Positions 45,704 to 57,979 are shown, counted from the first letter of the stretch. The stretch is 64,000 bases of DNA from Quercus robur (GCF_932294415.1 NC_065535.1:11688282-11752281); one strand, 5' to 3'. The notes: generated by a model from the sequence alone, not told the origin. Translations and numbers: made by a program.

Positions 45704-46325
45704 GGGTCATGCTAACAAGTGCCCTAAGGGCACCTGTTAACAATCCATTTTAAGAAAGTTTTGACATCACTTTTATAGGAAATGAAAAAAAATTGTCAAA
45801 ATATTAATTTTTTCTTTCCCATAAAAACTTTCTTCAACTGGATTCTTAATCAGTATCTTAAAGGCACTCGTTAGCATTTCCCTTTATTTTATAACAAAAC
45901 TATCAATATAATTATTAACATCTTACATTTTTCTCCAAAAAAAAAAAAACACACGGTGCATAGTCATTTATAACTTCAACAATCGATTTTTAGTATTTAT
46001 ACCATAGAGTAAATGGGTGGGACCTAACAAGATATATTACTGTTTTTTATAATTACTACAAGATATATTATTGTTTTTTATAATTACTACTACGGGACTA
46101 CCTCCCTTTTTATTTTATAACAAAACTATCAATATAATTATCAACATCGTACATTTTTCTCTTAAAACAAAGTGCACTGTCATTTATAACTTCAATAATC
46201 GATTTTTAGTATTTATACCAGAGAGTAAATGGGTGGGACCTAACAAGATATATTATTGCTTTTTATAATTACTATAAGATATATTGTTGTTTTTTATAAT
46301 TACTATAAGATGTATTATTGTTGGA
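45671..46325 (+). repeat. 226-bp tandem duplication; the first copy carries the 179-bp MITE
   Basis: Copy A (45671-46085, interrupted by the MITE) and copy B (46086-about 46325) share their sequence from ACTA..TACCTCCC through AATCGATTTTTAGTATTTATACCA to the repeated AAGATATATTATTG units. Copy B has the uninterrupted CCTCCCTTTTTATTTTATAAC where copy A has the insertion, so B preserves the empty site. Offsets agree: 226 plus 179 plus 9 minus a one-base T-run difference. Confidence 0.88.
45704..45882. mobile_element. 179-bp MITE with a 9-bp target duplication
   Basis: The ends GGGTCATGCTAACAAGTGCC and, in reverse complement, GGGAAATGCTAACGAGTGCC are inverted repeats. The flanks carry a perfect 9-bp duplication TTTATTTTA (45695-45703 and 45883-45891). 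A 9-bp duplication favours a Mutator-like origin. Decayed relatives are scattered at 38.7-45.3 kb. Confidence 0.85.
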
Positions 46326-46494
46326 CATACAACCTGCAATGGGCAATCTTATTGTGGTGTAGTGTCGCTTGGCTGGTGAGGCCCCTATGAGCTGAAAATG
46401 CAACACAGGAGACACTGAGACAGGACAATAAACAATGTGCAGTAGCGACGTGGGGTCAAGGTGAATTACAGCCTATGCCACGTATATGAATAGC
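46326..46494. other. Short unassigned stretch
   Basis: A balanced-composition stretch between the tandem duplication and the SINE fragments; no gene is seen. Confidence 0.4.
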
Positions 46495-46690
46495 TTTTAG
46501 TAGGAGTTTTTAGCAAAATTTTTAACAATTAAATAAGAGGTTTGATATTTAATTATTATTTACATAAAAAATTGATTTGTATATTGATCACGACTTCTAA
46601 CCCATTTAAGACCTATATTTAATCATTACTTACACAAGAAATCGATTGGAAAATCGATGGGTATCTTGATCATGACTTCCAACCCATTTA
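46495..46690 (+). mobile_element. Decayed SINE-like fragments in partial tandem
   Basis: The reading AACAATTAAATAAGAGGTTTGATATTTAATTATTATTTACA resembles the box B half of the SINE at 11393-11483. It is followed by two related units that each contain TTGATCA(C/T)GACTTC(T/C)AACCCATTTAAGAC. Box A is damaged. Confidence 0.45.
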
Positions 46691-46725
46691 AGACTTCTGT
46701 TCAACGAACTAACCACTGAACTGGC

Positions 46726-46783
46726 TGGCTTCCTTGTGTCATACTTGAAATTTATGGCTTCCTTGTGTCATACTTGAAATTTA
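46726..46783 (+). repeat. 29-bp perfect tandem duplication
   Basis: The unit TGGCTTCCTTGTGTCATACTTGAAATTTA occurs twice without a base between (46726-46754 and 46755-46783). Confidence 0.92.
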
Positions 46784-49700
46784 TATTCTATTTATTTTAA
46801 TCGTACAAGATTAATAACTTTGCATTTAATTTTATCACTATTTACTTAATAGTATTTTCTAAATTTATTTTTGTTCAAGAATTATGCTTTTACATCAATA
46901 AATATGAATATAAAATTTGTAAATTTATGTTAAAAATGATTTTATTTTAAATTAAAATGTTTTTTATTTGAAAGATTAATAAACACAATTTTTTAAAGCT
47001 TATTTATATTTATTATTTTCTATTCACTTTATAAAAATAACAAAAATTCATTTGAAAGTTGTTTTAATTTCTTTATATTTTTTTAAGGGTAAATTTCCAC
47101 ATATATGAAATAGGCCTATTTTAACTTTTGGATTTCTAGAAAACTTATTTAAATTTGAGGGGACAAATATGAAATTTTAAACCAAAACATTGTATATTAT
47201 ATTCATATAATATTATTACTAAGAGATTTTCAAATGGCCAGGAGCCATAGCCCCCTTGGCCTAAATATAGATCCGTCTTGATTGAAGCAGCATTTTGTTG
47301 GCCTCCTTTTTGGGATTGGTTTGTTGTTCCTTCACTTTTGGAGGTCTTGACATATGATGCCTTGGTGTAGTTCCTCTTTGTTGCAATAAAAAATTTTGAT
47401 TTAAGAAAGTTAAAAAAAAAAAAATATATACAAACTTGGTACTATATACAATTATTGCTATTTGAGGAAAAATGAAAACGTTGCCAAAATTTTCCAATCT
47501 TAACTTAAAAGGTGAAAAAAGAAGAAGGAAAGAATCCTATGTGTGATGCATGAAAGGATGCTATCACATCTTTTATGTGACATACAGGAATAATTGATAA
47601 TTTATCTTAGCCAAGCATAATTTTCTTTTCTTTTCTTTTCTTTTCTTTCTTCTTTTCTCTAGTGAGTTACTTTTTTATTTTTATATAAATTTTTTTTAAA
47701 TAATTTATTAATATATGTCTTAAGGGCATACATTAATAAAACTATTTTCTAAAAGCTGCTCTGGTACTATTCATAACCATTTCATTCTCCTCTCTTTTTC
47801 TTCCTTCATAAATATTTTAAAAACACTTGCAAAATTTTTATTTTTATTTTTTTCTTCTGAACGCATAATTGAGAACAGTTTTCATCATTATCTCCCCTTT
47901 AAACTCACTGCAATCTATAATTATTTGTCATCAAGGTAGAGTAAAAAAACGTAGTCAACTTATCAGACTCGTTCAAATGCCGTAAAAGGCTTTGTAGAAC
48001 AATAAATTGCCTCTCCAATAAGTTAACAATTTGAAGTCAGAAAAAAGATGAAAAAAAAGTAGTAGCCCTTCAATAAAGTTGATCACCAAAATCATAGCCA
48101 ATTCTGAAAATTTTTCTACAAAGGTGATGATGGGTCATGGTCATATAGTCACCTCACCTGTGATTTGCTTTACAAAAAAAAAAAAAAAAAACAAACAAAC
48201 AAATGATTGAGATTATTATGGAGATCATAACCTTTTATTAGGGTCAAAACAAAAGTAATTAATCAAGAAAAATTATATAATATACATTCAAATCAATTTG
48301 TGAATGCATACAAAAAATATGCATAATAATGAGAATGGGTCCCAAAGTGTGTAGAGACGTGATAATTGAGAGTGAAAGAACCTATATACGGGCGTGGTAT
48401 GAGGGGAACATAGAAGCAGTGAAGTATGTAGGGATATAAGGAGACATTTGCTTCTGAAACTTCTGATTATTAAGACCCTCTATTTTGTCTTCTAGTCTCC
48501 ACCACCCATATTTTAGTTTTTTTTCCCCTACTTTGTATAAACTTTATAAAAAAAAAAAGCAAGAACATTTTGCAAGATATGCTCACTTTTCATTTTAAAA
48601 ATATTTAATCATGATTACTTTTTTCATGCAGTCATTCTCTTCTTCTTCTTTTTTTTTTTTTCTTTTTTTTTTCTTTGGTCTTTGTGAAATGTGGGCCGAG
48701 ATTCGAGGCTCTTTTAAAGGCTTTTTGGAGATTAACAAAGAAGAAGAAAAGGTTTTTTTTTTTTTTTTCAATTTTGAGAATCTTATCACTCTCTAGTGAT
48801 TGAAGCTATACTACTGTAAGCACTAGAGAGCAGGTGAGCTTTAACGTTATAGAAGATTTGCATTTGGGTTTTTTTTAAGGACAAAGACTACACGAAACAT
48901 GAGCTATCAGTCATTGAAAGTGACCAATCCTCGAAATTGGATTGGGATTTGGGTTTTTTAATTGGGTTCTGGGATTTTAATCAATTATCTAGCCAGTTTG
49001 ATTAGTCTAGACTCTAGACATCATTTTTCCGCTGTTGATGCATACGGATCAACAAGGCAGGTTTTTATTACAAATAAAACTAGAGAACTCTTCCAAAAAC
49101 TTCAAAAAGAATGATCACTTTTCACAACAGTTTGAACTTTGAACGCGGGTGTTACTTAAAAAATGCTAATGGTTAAACCAATGTAAAGGCCTTGCCGAAG
49201 TACAGACACTAAAAAGTTAAAACCTATTTTTCCTTAATTTTTTTTATTTAAATTTAGCTATTTTATTTTTAAGATCTCTACTCATCATATCATATGACTT
49301 TTTTTTTTTTTTTTTTAAGAGAAAAATGAGTAGAGGGGTAAATTGAGTTACATTTTTCATATAAGTGTGACCATAATAGCACCTTACTCATTAATGCTAC
49401 ATCAATATTATATAGCAATAAACCAAAATTCATGTGTAAACTAAAAAGTGTTTTAATACTATAACAAAAATTGAACCTAATAAAACTAAAATAACAAAAT
49501 TTACTTTTAGGTAACATATGATTAAGTTTTTATAAAAACAAAAATAATAGATAATGATTTTTTTTTTAATTTAAAACTTCTAGTTTTAAGTTTACTGACA
49601 CTTGCCACATTTAAGTTCTACTGACACTTGCCAGGTTCGGTAGCATGAGTTTGTCCAAAACATAGAATTATCCTTTAGTTTAAAATCAACTTGGGGCACT

Positions 49701-50220
49701 GTCTTCTAGCTTGAACATCCTCTTCCTCGTATTATTTCACTCTCATCCTTTTCTCAATATATTAATGAACAGAATAACATTTGTATTTACTTGATGGGAC
49801 TCAACTCAACCTAAAGCGTAACAGTAGATAATATTTTCATAAATTTCTGTCGACAAACACTCGACGTGAAGTGATATCACCTTAAATCAAGCATCAATTT
49901 GATAGGAAACGCATAGAAATGGTCATTTGTGAAGATTTTGAAAAAGAAAGTTTATAAAAGTAGCACAGGCTATAACAATCTTTTAAAAAACAATCAAGCA
50001 TATGTGTAATTAGTAAAAGTAAAGAAAGCATTTAAGCCATAATAATGGGTTTGATAACTGAAGATTTAGGATTTTGGACTTTGGAGAGTAGTTCCAAAAG
50101 TAATACTCTAGTCCCTTACATAACAATAATCTACAGTAATTTATGTGTGATTCTAGGAGCTTTGCTCTTAAAGTATTTGAATAAAAAATTTTGAACAAAA
50201 TTTAGCTAAAAACTTGGTTG
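46784..50220. other. AT-rich intergenic DNA
   Basis: No gene is seen. Simple repeats include (TTTTC)n at about 47622-47650, an A-run at 48172-48190 and T-runs near 48650, 48752 and 49300. Confidence 0.5.
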
Positions 50221-50249
50221 TAACATAAAATTATAATTTCTTTTAAAGA

Positions 50250-50640
50250 AAGTAATATTGTTACATATCTTGAAAATTTAACTATTAGATTGTATGTTCT
50301 TCACGCTTTTAACACACGTGTCAAATTTTGTGTCATTTGGGTGTTATTTACTATATAATCCATAAACTTATTTTTTATGTATAATTTTAGACTACTAAAA
50401 CTTGTAATTTAAACAATTGATTGATGATATAGTTATTAATCTTTGATATTGTTACATATTCTGAAAATCTAATCATTGGATTGTATATTTTTTACGCTCT
50501 TAACACATGTTAAATTTGATGTTACTCAGATGTTATTTACTATATGATCTATAAACTTATTTTTTATATTTAATTTAAAACTTGCAATTTAAAAAATTGA
50601 TTGATAACATAATTATTGATCTTTGATTTTTTGGAAATTT
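50250..50640 (+). repeat. Diverged tandem repeat, unit about 191 bp
   Basis: A unit starting near GTTACATATCTTGAAAATTT (50260) recurs at GTTACATATTCTGAAAATCT (50451). Both share TTATTTACTATATGATC-type sequence, ATAAACTTATTTTTTAT and the closing AATTGATTGAT.A.AT...TTATT(A/G)ATCTTTGAT. The copies have diverged by scattered substitutions and small indels. Confidence 0.8.
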
Positions 50641-51230
50641 AATAAACATAGAGGATATAAGAAAAAAACGTAATTCAATAGTGGATTTGTCAAAATTCAC
50701 ATTCAATAAAAAGATATAGAGTAAAGTTGTAACCTAAGGCTACAACCAAATTTTAGCCCAAAATTTTTTTTTTTTGGGCCTTCGAAGAAGATCTACTCCC
50801 TCTTTCCATAATTCCATTCCTCATGATTAGTCACATTGGATTATAAAGACTGGACTACTATTTAATGAACTTTACCCAATCAGATCCATCTCATTAATGT
50901 CAAGTATCAACATAGCTTTATCAATAAAACATGCACATACATACTAAATACCTTGAGAAAAATGTGACACTCAGTCAACTTGTGGTTTGTAGATTTTACT
51001 TTTATGCATTAGTGGTTTTAAAAATGGTACTTCACCTATATGTAGTGATTAAAATTGATGATCATCTTTATAAATAAATAAAAATCAGTAGCATAATAAT
51101 ATTAATTAATAACAAAGTATAATGGATAGTAATAGAATGAATCTCACGCGGAAAAAGTGTCATCTTCAAAATCACGTTTTTGGCAAACCAGACTGTCCAC
51201 ACCACAAACTGGAAAATATCTTACCGTAGA
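50641..51230. other. AT-rich intergenic DNA
   Basis: No gene or bounded element is seen. Confidence 0.5.
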
Positions 51231-51332
51231 GTAATATTACAAATTTACAATTATAAATTATTTTACAATGTTTTTACAATCGTTATCGTGGAAAACTTTC
51301 ACTAATTTTCATATGAGCATATTATTGATATC

Positions 51333-51371
<39 letters not shown>

Positions 51372-51428
51372 CAATAATCACTCACCATATCAGTAATTTG
51401 TAAAATAATTTGTAGTTCTGGTATTTTT
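51231..51428. mobile_element. MITE-like element with an internal 37-base T-run
   Basis: GTAATATTACAAATTTACAA at the left is mirrored by TAATTTGTAAAATAATTTGTAG at the right, with ATTATTGATATCA and TATCAATAATCA facing each other around the T-run at 51332-51369. The layout matches common rosid MITEs; target duplication not resolved. Confidence 0.55.
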
Positions 51429-52880
51429 CTTCTTCTTTTAACAGGCAAGTTTATGTCCAAAAAATTTATAGGCCAGCCTCACCTTAGCCAAATTTGAATG
51501 GGCCTTTACAAACTCAGTCACAAGACTGAAAAAGCCCGGTGCAATTCAAGCCCACGTTATCCAAAGCCCAAAACTGACATGCTAGGAAAAAGGGTTTAAT
51601 GTCAAAGAGACTGTATTTGGATTTCTCTAAACATTGGGGTTTGGTAGGGTTTTAGGCCCTGTTTGGTGATTCCATTAGATTTCTCAAACGTATTTAAAAC
51701 ATAAGCAAATCAAGTTTCGGTTGTTTTTATACCATTGCGTCACACAAGGTTTTGAGAACTTACAATTTTAACGCACATTTATTATAATATATGGATATAT
51801 AAATATATGTTAACCAAATATTTTTTTGAAACAAATATGTTAGCTTTTTTTTTTTTAGAAGGAAAACAACTAATATTAATAGAATAAAGGTGGAGAGGAG
51901 CATCCTCCATCCATACAGTCAAATAACCATATAATAGTTAGAATCTTGGCCTATGATATAGTTCTATATACAAACACACACTTTCACTGAATAATATGAT
52001 TTTTATTTTTATTGGGCCTCCAATTTGGAGCCCCAAAATGTTAGTAATCCGTCCCTTTAATTTATTTTTATAGTCAGCCCAAAGGCCCAAACCCGAATCT
52101 GAAGAATACAAAACCTAGCAATTTGGTCCTAAAAAGACAATTTTGTCCCTAAACTTAAAACAAACGCCGTAGCTTTTTAATATTCTCTTCTGTCCCTTGC
52201 CTACAACAGACTCTCTCATCCTCTTTGCGGCGGCGGCGTGGATCGGGCATGGCCTTTGGAGTTCAGATTTTGGTAGTGTTTCTTCAGGAGGTTGGCAGTT
52301 AGGGTTGTATTGATTTCTATGTTGTTTGGCTGAGTTTTTTGTTGGGAATTTACAAAGGTGTACTTTAAGGCATGGGCTGGAGGTGAATTTTAAAAATGGA
52401 TTTCACTTGTTTTTGGTCTGAGCTGAGAGTGCAAGAGAGGAGAGAATCACTAACGGTGTTTATATGTTTAGGGACAAAGTTGTCTGTTGAGTACTAAATT
52501 GGTGGGTTTTAAAATATTTTGGACCTAATTAGTATTATCACAAAAGGTTTGTGAAATTTACCCAAAACCAAAAAAACCTACCCACTAACCCGATAGAAAT
52601 AGAAAGAGGAGGTGTTTTCGGCGGGGCTCCGGCCAATACTTTATCGGGTAAGTTCAGTATACTTCGGGTTTTCAATTTCAGTTTGTGTGTTCTTTTGGGA
52701 ATTTGGGTTTTTTTTTTTTTTTTGGTTCTTCTTCAGATTCGGTTAGGGACGACATCGTTTCGTTTTTATTTATTTATTTATTTTTAAATAACGATTTTTA
52801 AAATTAAGAAATAAATTAAAAAAAAGAAATATTAAACTCATGCCAAAACGGCGTCGTTTTTAGAAGTAAGTTATCAAAAT
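51429..52880. other. Intergenic DNA upstream of the RPA43-type gene
   Basis: Contains a lone MITE-like terminus (GGCCCTGTTTGGTGATTCC, 51655-51673). A GC-richer patch at 52200-52330 has a GCGGCGGCGGCG run and an ATG that opens only about 17 codons. Several AAACGGCGTCGTTT-like motifs lie at 52161-52860. The frame at 52551-52787 includes an open stretch ending at a GTAAGT donor but has no recognised match. Confidence 0.4.
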
Positions 52881-53502
52881 ATTGTTGTTGCCCTAACGCA
52901 GAAAGCCCCCAAATCACTGAGAGAGAGCGAGAGAACTGAATAACAGCTTAGAATTATCACTTTCTCTATTCAATTTTGACTCTCTCTCTCTCTCTCGTTT
53001 CTGTGTTTTTGAAATTTTGTATTGCTTGCTTGTTCGCCAGGAAACCCTGAAAATCATTGGAGGTAACTTTTTATTAATTTGTTGTTCGCCGTAAGTAGGG
53101 GTTTATTATTTTCTTAGAATTCAGTTATTATACGTACACGGTGTCGTTTTAGATTAGGTTTAGGTTATGTGAAACCAACCAGAACTACGTTAAGAGCATA
53201 TGCTTTTTGTGTGATATTAGTGTTTTTTCGTATTCTTAATTTTTTTTTATCTTTCTCCATGCTGATACTATGTAGCTATATACCTAGGTTGAGTTTATGC
53301 TTTTGGTGAGCTTGGTTCGATTGAATTTATTTGAGGTTTTCATCCTGTATATAGTGCTGACATACGAACAACATGGGAAGGCACCTAGGTTACCCAGTAA
53401 CTAGTTCTGGCGGGTGGGGTCAATTACAGTTTGATTAACGGTTAGGATTGTTATACAATATACTCTACGACATGCGACTAATCTGAGTGAAGTTTTCATA
53501 TG

Positions 53503-53543
<41 letters not shown>

Positions 53544-54038
53544 GAAAGCACCACATTGTAGCCTCTATCTTATCTTGGTCCAATTAATGACATCTATGCA
53601 TGATATATATTGGATGTAATCTCATGTCGAAATTTCTTGTATTTTTATTTTGTACTACATATGAACAATATACAAAATAAATTGTAAAAAAAAATGCCTT
53701 TAAAAAAAAACTAATTATATTGTTTAATTTGTTTTTGAAAATTGACCATTAATTGAATTATTTGATTCAAGTATGAACAGTATAAAATTATATATTATTA
53801 AAAACAAAACACTTCTATGATTGTCCTCATTTGTGATTTTTTATTTATAAGTTACTTTCTCAGTTTGTTTATCAAACAAGTGTAACAGCTTCAAAGCATT
53901 TCAGAACTGTAGTTACCAAATGCTAAATAGCTTTTTCAGTAGTAAAGGTCCACTGACGAAAGCTCTACTTGTTACAGTGATCCTGAATGCGCTCTTAGTT
54001 TCTGCTAAATGAAGCACTAGTTCTAATTGGAGCCCGCA
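52881..54038 (+). promoter_or_regulatory. Probable 5'UTR exon and leader intron of the RPA43-type gene
   Basis: A GA/CT-rich leader-like stretch (about 52915-53062) ends at a donor GGAG|GTAACT (GT at 53063). A matching acceptor GTTACAG ends at 53977, 61 bases before the ATG at 54039. This predicts a non-coding first exon and a 915-bp leader intron, which contains a (TA)n microsatellite at about 53507-53541. It is inferred from splice signals only. Confidence 0.5.
53742..54034 (+). mobile_element. Transposable-element-derived sequence ending 4 bases before the RPA43-type start codon
   Basis: From CCATTAATTGAATTATTTGA through AGCTTCAAAGCATTT, AACTGTAGTTACCAAATGCT and the terminus TTCTAATTGGAGCCCGC, this stretch aligns with 60013-60215, which has the same blocks in the same order and the terminus AGTCCCAATCGGGCTC. 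Two copies of one repeated family in the window, one reaching the start codon, indicate that part of the leader intron and 5'UTR comes from the element. Confidence 0.6.
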
Positions 54039-55453
54039 ATGGAAGGATTGAAGGTTTCAGATGCCAATTTGGTAGTTTACGTGCACCCATCAAAGAGTAA
54101 CAAGGTTCCACAAGCGGTTCTCCGTGAGCTTAGTTCTCTGCTTTTCAGGTATCGTCCTTCACCCCCACTAATGTGAACATTTATATCCCCCTTTTTTTAG
54201 CGATTGATGATGTTAAATTTATATGTTGTTATTGTTGTTCATGTGATTTGGAAGACTTCTTATTGGAATCTCTAAGAAAATCTTTATCATCTGTGATGCA
54301 ATCATTACTCACTGTGTTTCAATACCAGTCTACCAAATTTATGATATGGAACTCTTTTGCATAGATAGCAACCCCTATCCTTTTGATAAATGTTGCTGTT
54401 GACCATGATGTTGCTTTCTTACTATCTAGTGCTGAGATGATGTGGTATAAGTTTTCTTATCGTGGAGAACTATTTATTGTGTTATTTTGCATAGTTAAAA
54501 GGCGCGCTTTCTGCAATTTTATAGATTGTTTTGTAGAAATAAAAAATGCAGGATCTATCATTCTCTGAATTCATTAATATTTAGTAGATCTGCATTTGTT
54601 AATGTGCGTATGTGACTTTTGTGGTTTTGATTACAGGTTCAATGAAAGTTTTGATGGTGTGGTTTTAGCTTATGACGTCCAAATTCAAGACAAAATTGCA
54701 AAGATTCTTCCAGGATTTCACCCTTATTTTGGTGTGAAGCTAAAAGCAAAGTTGTTACTTTTTGCTCCAAAGCCAAATATGCTTTTAGGTAGTTTTGTGA
54801 TGCCCCATCTAACTATTTTAGGACTAGTGTGCTTTGCTTTCTTTTCCTTTCTTAAATCACCCCCCCCCCCCCCCCCCCTCCCCCGACCCCCAAAAAATAA
54901 AGAACAGAAAAATTATTATAAGAGTTTGTTAGATAAAGACCAAATGTGAACTTCATTGAAGCATTCATGAACATATGATGTATTTTCTTCATATGCCTTT
55001 TTGTTGACCTTGCTGATTGTTTTCTCATAATGTCACTTACAGAGGGAAAGGTGGTGAAACTTACGGAAAGATCGATTCATGTCATTGTTCTTGGTTTTTC
55101 ATCTGTTGTCATAACAGGTGAAGACATTCGAGAAGATTTCAATCATAAAATTGTAAGTAGTTCATCATCTTTTTCAAAGTCCACATCCTTTCCTCTAATC
55201 TCGTATGTATGAGGACTTGAATGCTGATTGAATTATGTGATATGCATATTTTGTCCTAGAAACATGGTGATGAACTATTTGCTAGCAGATCTCAAAAGCG
55301 ACATGTGATAAAGGTTGGAACCATGATTCGCTTTTTAGTCAAAAGGTGACATTTTTATCACATCAACTTATTTAGACTGGCATGTTCTTTACATGTGTGT
55401 ATGTGTGTGTATTTCACTCATTTAATAACTTAAGTTTGGTCTGTTTCTCCTCC

Positions 55454-55509
<56 letters not shown>

Positions 55510-57116
55510 GGTAATATTGGTCTCTTGGTTTCATAAAGAATATAAAGATTGATATTGATACGATTTTAAATGGATGGTTGTGAAATCTATTTATATATGT
55601 GTGAGGTCTCTTTACATATGTGTTTCTCAAATTCTTAATACCGTAAACATAAAGAGAGGAAGCTTTTATGATGAAGGAAACAAACTTTGATGAAATTCCT
55701 TTATTTTTGACTACTAGTTCAAATTAAAAGAACAGTTAATCTACTCATTTAGGTAAATGTGATTCACATTTGAGGAGATTGTGAGACCTATTGATCAATT
55801 TAAGTCTTTGTTGCTCTGTACCTTCAAACATGGGATTTTACCAACTGTACTTCAAATTTTGATTTCCAACTTTCTCTTAGATCTTCTAATTGACTTGCTT
55901 TTTTATTTTTTTATTTTGAAGGTGCTTTATGTTCATCATTGTGAACATAGAGCAGTCCTTTACATATTCAATAAAATTCTGTTACTTATAAAAAAAAAAA
56001 AAAAGGTAAATTGTTTGCCTTGTGTTACTTCTAAGTCGTTTGTGAATGGCATTTAATAGAGAAACCTATACAATCAATTGCAGCACTTATGAAATTAAGA
56101 ATATGGGCATGCTGATCATCTAGTGGGATTCACTACCTGAGGTGCTAAAAATATTGGGATTCTACCTAACTTATACAACCCCATGTAGTTGGTAACAACT
56201 ATTGTTGTGTATAGATATGATGACCATGAAGGTTCATAAAGGAATAGATCTTATTTATCCATTCCTTTTTTTTTTCTTTCTCTTTTCTGATTATTCAACT
56301 ATTAATAAGAAATAAGGCATATACAATTTTTTTTTAATTGTTTGTTCCTATTCAAGATTTTCTTTTATATTGATTGATCAATTGCAATTTACTTAAAAAT
56401 TTGTTTTACTGCTCCAAGTTGACATATTTAGCTATAATTTAGAAATCATCTCATCTCTTAATGCTGGTGTATCAATCTAAAAACTTTTACATGTTGGTTG
56501 CAGCAAGTCCATCAATTACATAAAAGCTTTGTTGGCAGCTTGAAATTTGTTTTGATAGGTAGATAGTGGGGGCGGGGCAGGTGGTGTTAACCACAAATAT
56601 GTGACACCACAAAGGATGTCATTACAGTTGGGCTCTCACTTGAACCCCGGCAGCTTGAATTTATTGAACTAAGTGTAATTATATACGAGTTAGATATTTT
56701 GTGCTTTAAGTCAAAGTTCTGGAAAATTGGAAAAAATTAAACTTGTTTAATTGCAAAACATTGTGTTGAACTTTATATCATAATTGTGTGTTGAACTTTA
56801 TACCTTCATATTTGCAGTTTTGATGAGGAAAGACTGCACATTTCTGGATCTCTACTTCCAGCTAACACAGGAAGCATTCGCTGGTTGGCTAGACATTCGG
56901 AAGATTTTTCAGTATCTGACAGGTTTTAAACTGAGTTTTGAGTTTAAGAAAATTTTGAGAACTTTTTTTCTGTTGTATAAGTCAGTAACGTAAAAAATTT
57001 GCAGGAGTACAAGGAAAAGGAGTGAAAGTGAAGGAGAATTGGTAGGCGGGGAAACATATTCATTGAACAATGACCATCAAATCAAGAAATCAAAGAAGCA
57101 TAGAATTAGAGAATAG
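54039..57116 (+). CDS. RPA43: DNA-directed RNA polymerase I subunit RPA43-like (6 exons, 224 aa)
   Basis: Stalk subunit of RNA polymerase I, the RPB7-like partner that helps recruit the enzyme to rDNA in the nucleolus. Coding exons: 54039-54148, 54637-54788, 55043-55152, 55260-55345, 56818-56922 and 57005-57116; all GT-AG and in frame. The N-terminal RPB7-like fold covers about residues 1-88 (YVHPSKSNKVP, ILPGFHPYFGVKLKAKLLLF). An OB-fold RNA-binding domain follows (LLEGKVVKLTERSIHVIVLGFSSVVITGEDI, about 86-117, on to about 190), and the C-terminus is short, charged and Lys/Arg-rich (KKSKKHRIRE), as in plant orthologues. The phrase LGFSSVVITGEDIREDF favours RPA43 over RPB7 or RPC25. A poly(C) run (54860-54880) lies in intron 2 and a (TC)n(TA)n microsatellite (about 55456-55510) in intron 4. 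Confidence 0.93.
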
Positions 57117-57236
57117 TCTTAAAGATTGTTGGTTCTACAATACACAAGATGTTCTCTCGTTTTCATGGGATTGTGCAAGGCAATCTGTTCTCATGTATTT
57201 GTTTGCCAAACTTGTTGCGTAGAATTTTTTTAGTTT

Positions 57237-57398
57237 TTTAAGTCTGCTTTTGATTTGTTTCTGACCTCATTAATCTCACTTCGTCATTTTTGTCAATCTG
57301 AAAGCTTTTGTATCATTTTAAGTCTGCTTTTGATTTGTTTCTAACCTCATTAATCTCACTTCGTCATTTTTGTCAATCTGAAAGCTTTTGTATCATTT
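57237..57398 (+). repeat. 80-bp tandem duplication in the 3' flank of the RPA43-type gene
   Basis: The unit starting AGTCTGCTTTTGATTTG is present at 57241-57320 and 57321-57400 with a single difference (G57263 against A57343), so the duplication is recent. It lies about 120 bases past the stop codon, probably within the 3'UTR. Confidence 0.92.
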
Positions 57399-57400
57399 TA

Positions 57401-57979
57401 TGGAATTTTCTTTTATAAGTACATGCTTTATCAGCATACTTGATAACGTGTAATCTCACTGCTGCTCCAACCTGGTACCAATTGGTTGAAATTGTTGATC
57501 CAGAATATTGGAGGCAGGAGCAAAAGCTATGGATGAAGCAGTTCAATTCGCATAGGATATTGGAGTGAGATGTTATTTTCAAAAGTGATTCGAAGCTTGT
57601 TATGACTCCCTAACTGTGGCTCTTCTTCAACCCGTTGCCATTGCCAACATCATCACAGCAATTTGCCACAAGCAGAAAGACTTCAGATCAGTTCAACCGT
57701 CTCACGTTAGACGGGTGAGGAAACAAACTAGCACAATTTTAGCTCAACATGCCAAGCGTCTTCATATCTTTCTAACTTGGATAGAGTAAAATCCGATTTT
57801 GATTGAGTCGGTAAGATGCATTGTATTTATCTTATTCTTAATAAAGTTACTCTATTTTCCATTAAGAAAGAAAAAGAAAAATTAAAGAGTTTCCTGTAGT
57901 CAAATAGGACCCAAACAGAACTTTTCTTATTAGAAAATCCATTTTGTTTACATGGAAATCTTTTAAATACTCTTAAGAC
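57401..57979. other. Intergenic DNA after the RPA43-type gene
   Basis: Balanced to AT-rich sequence with no gene I can support. Confidence 0.5.

Noticed and set aside
52200-52330. GC-rich stretch with ATG after a GCGGCGGCGGCG run
   Set aside because: The frame closes after about 17 codons and no donor site rescues it; more likely a promoter-like or non-coding patch.
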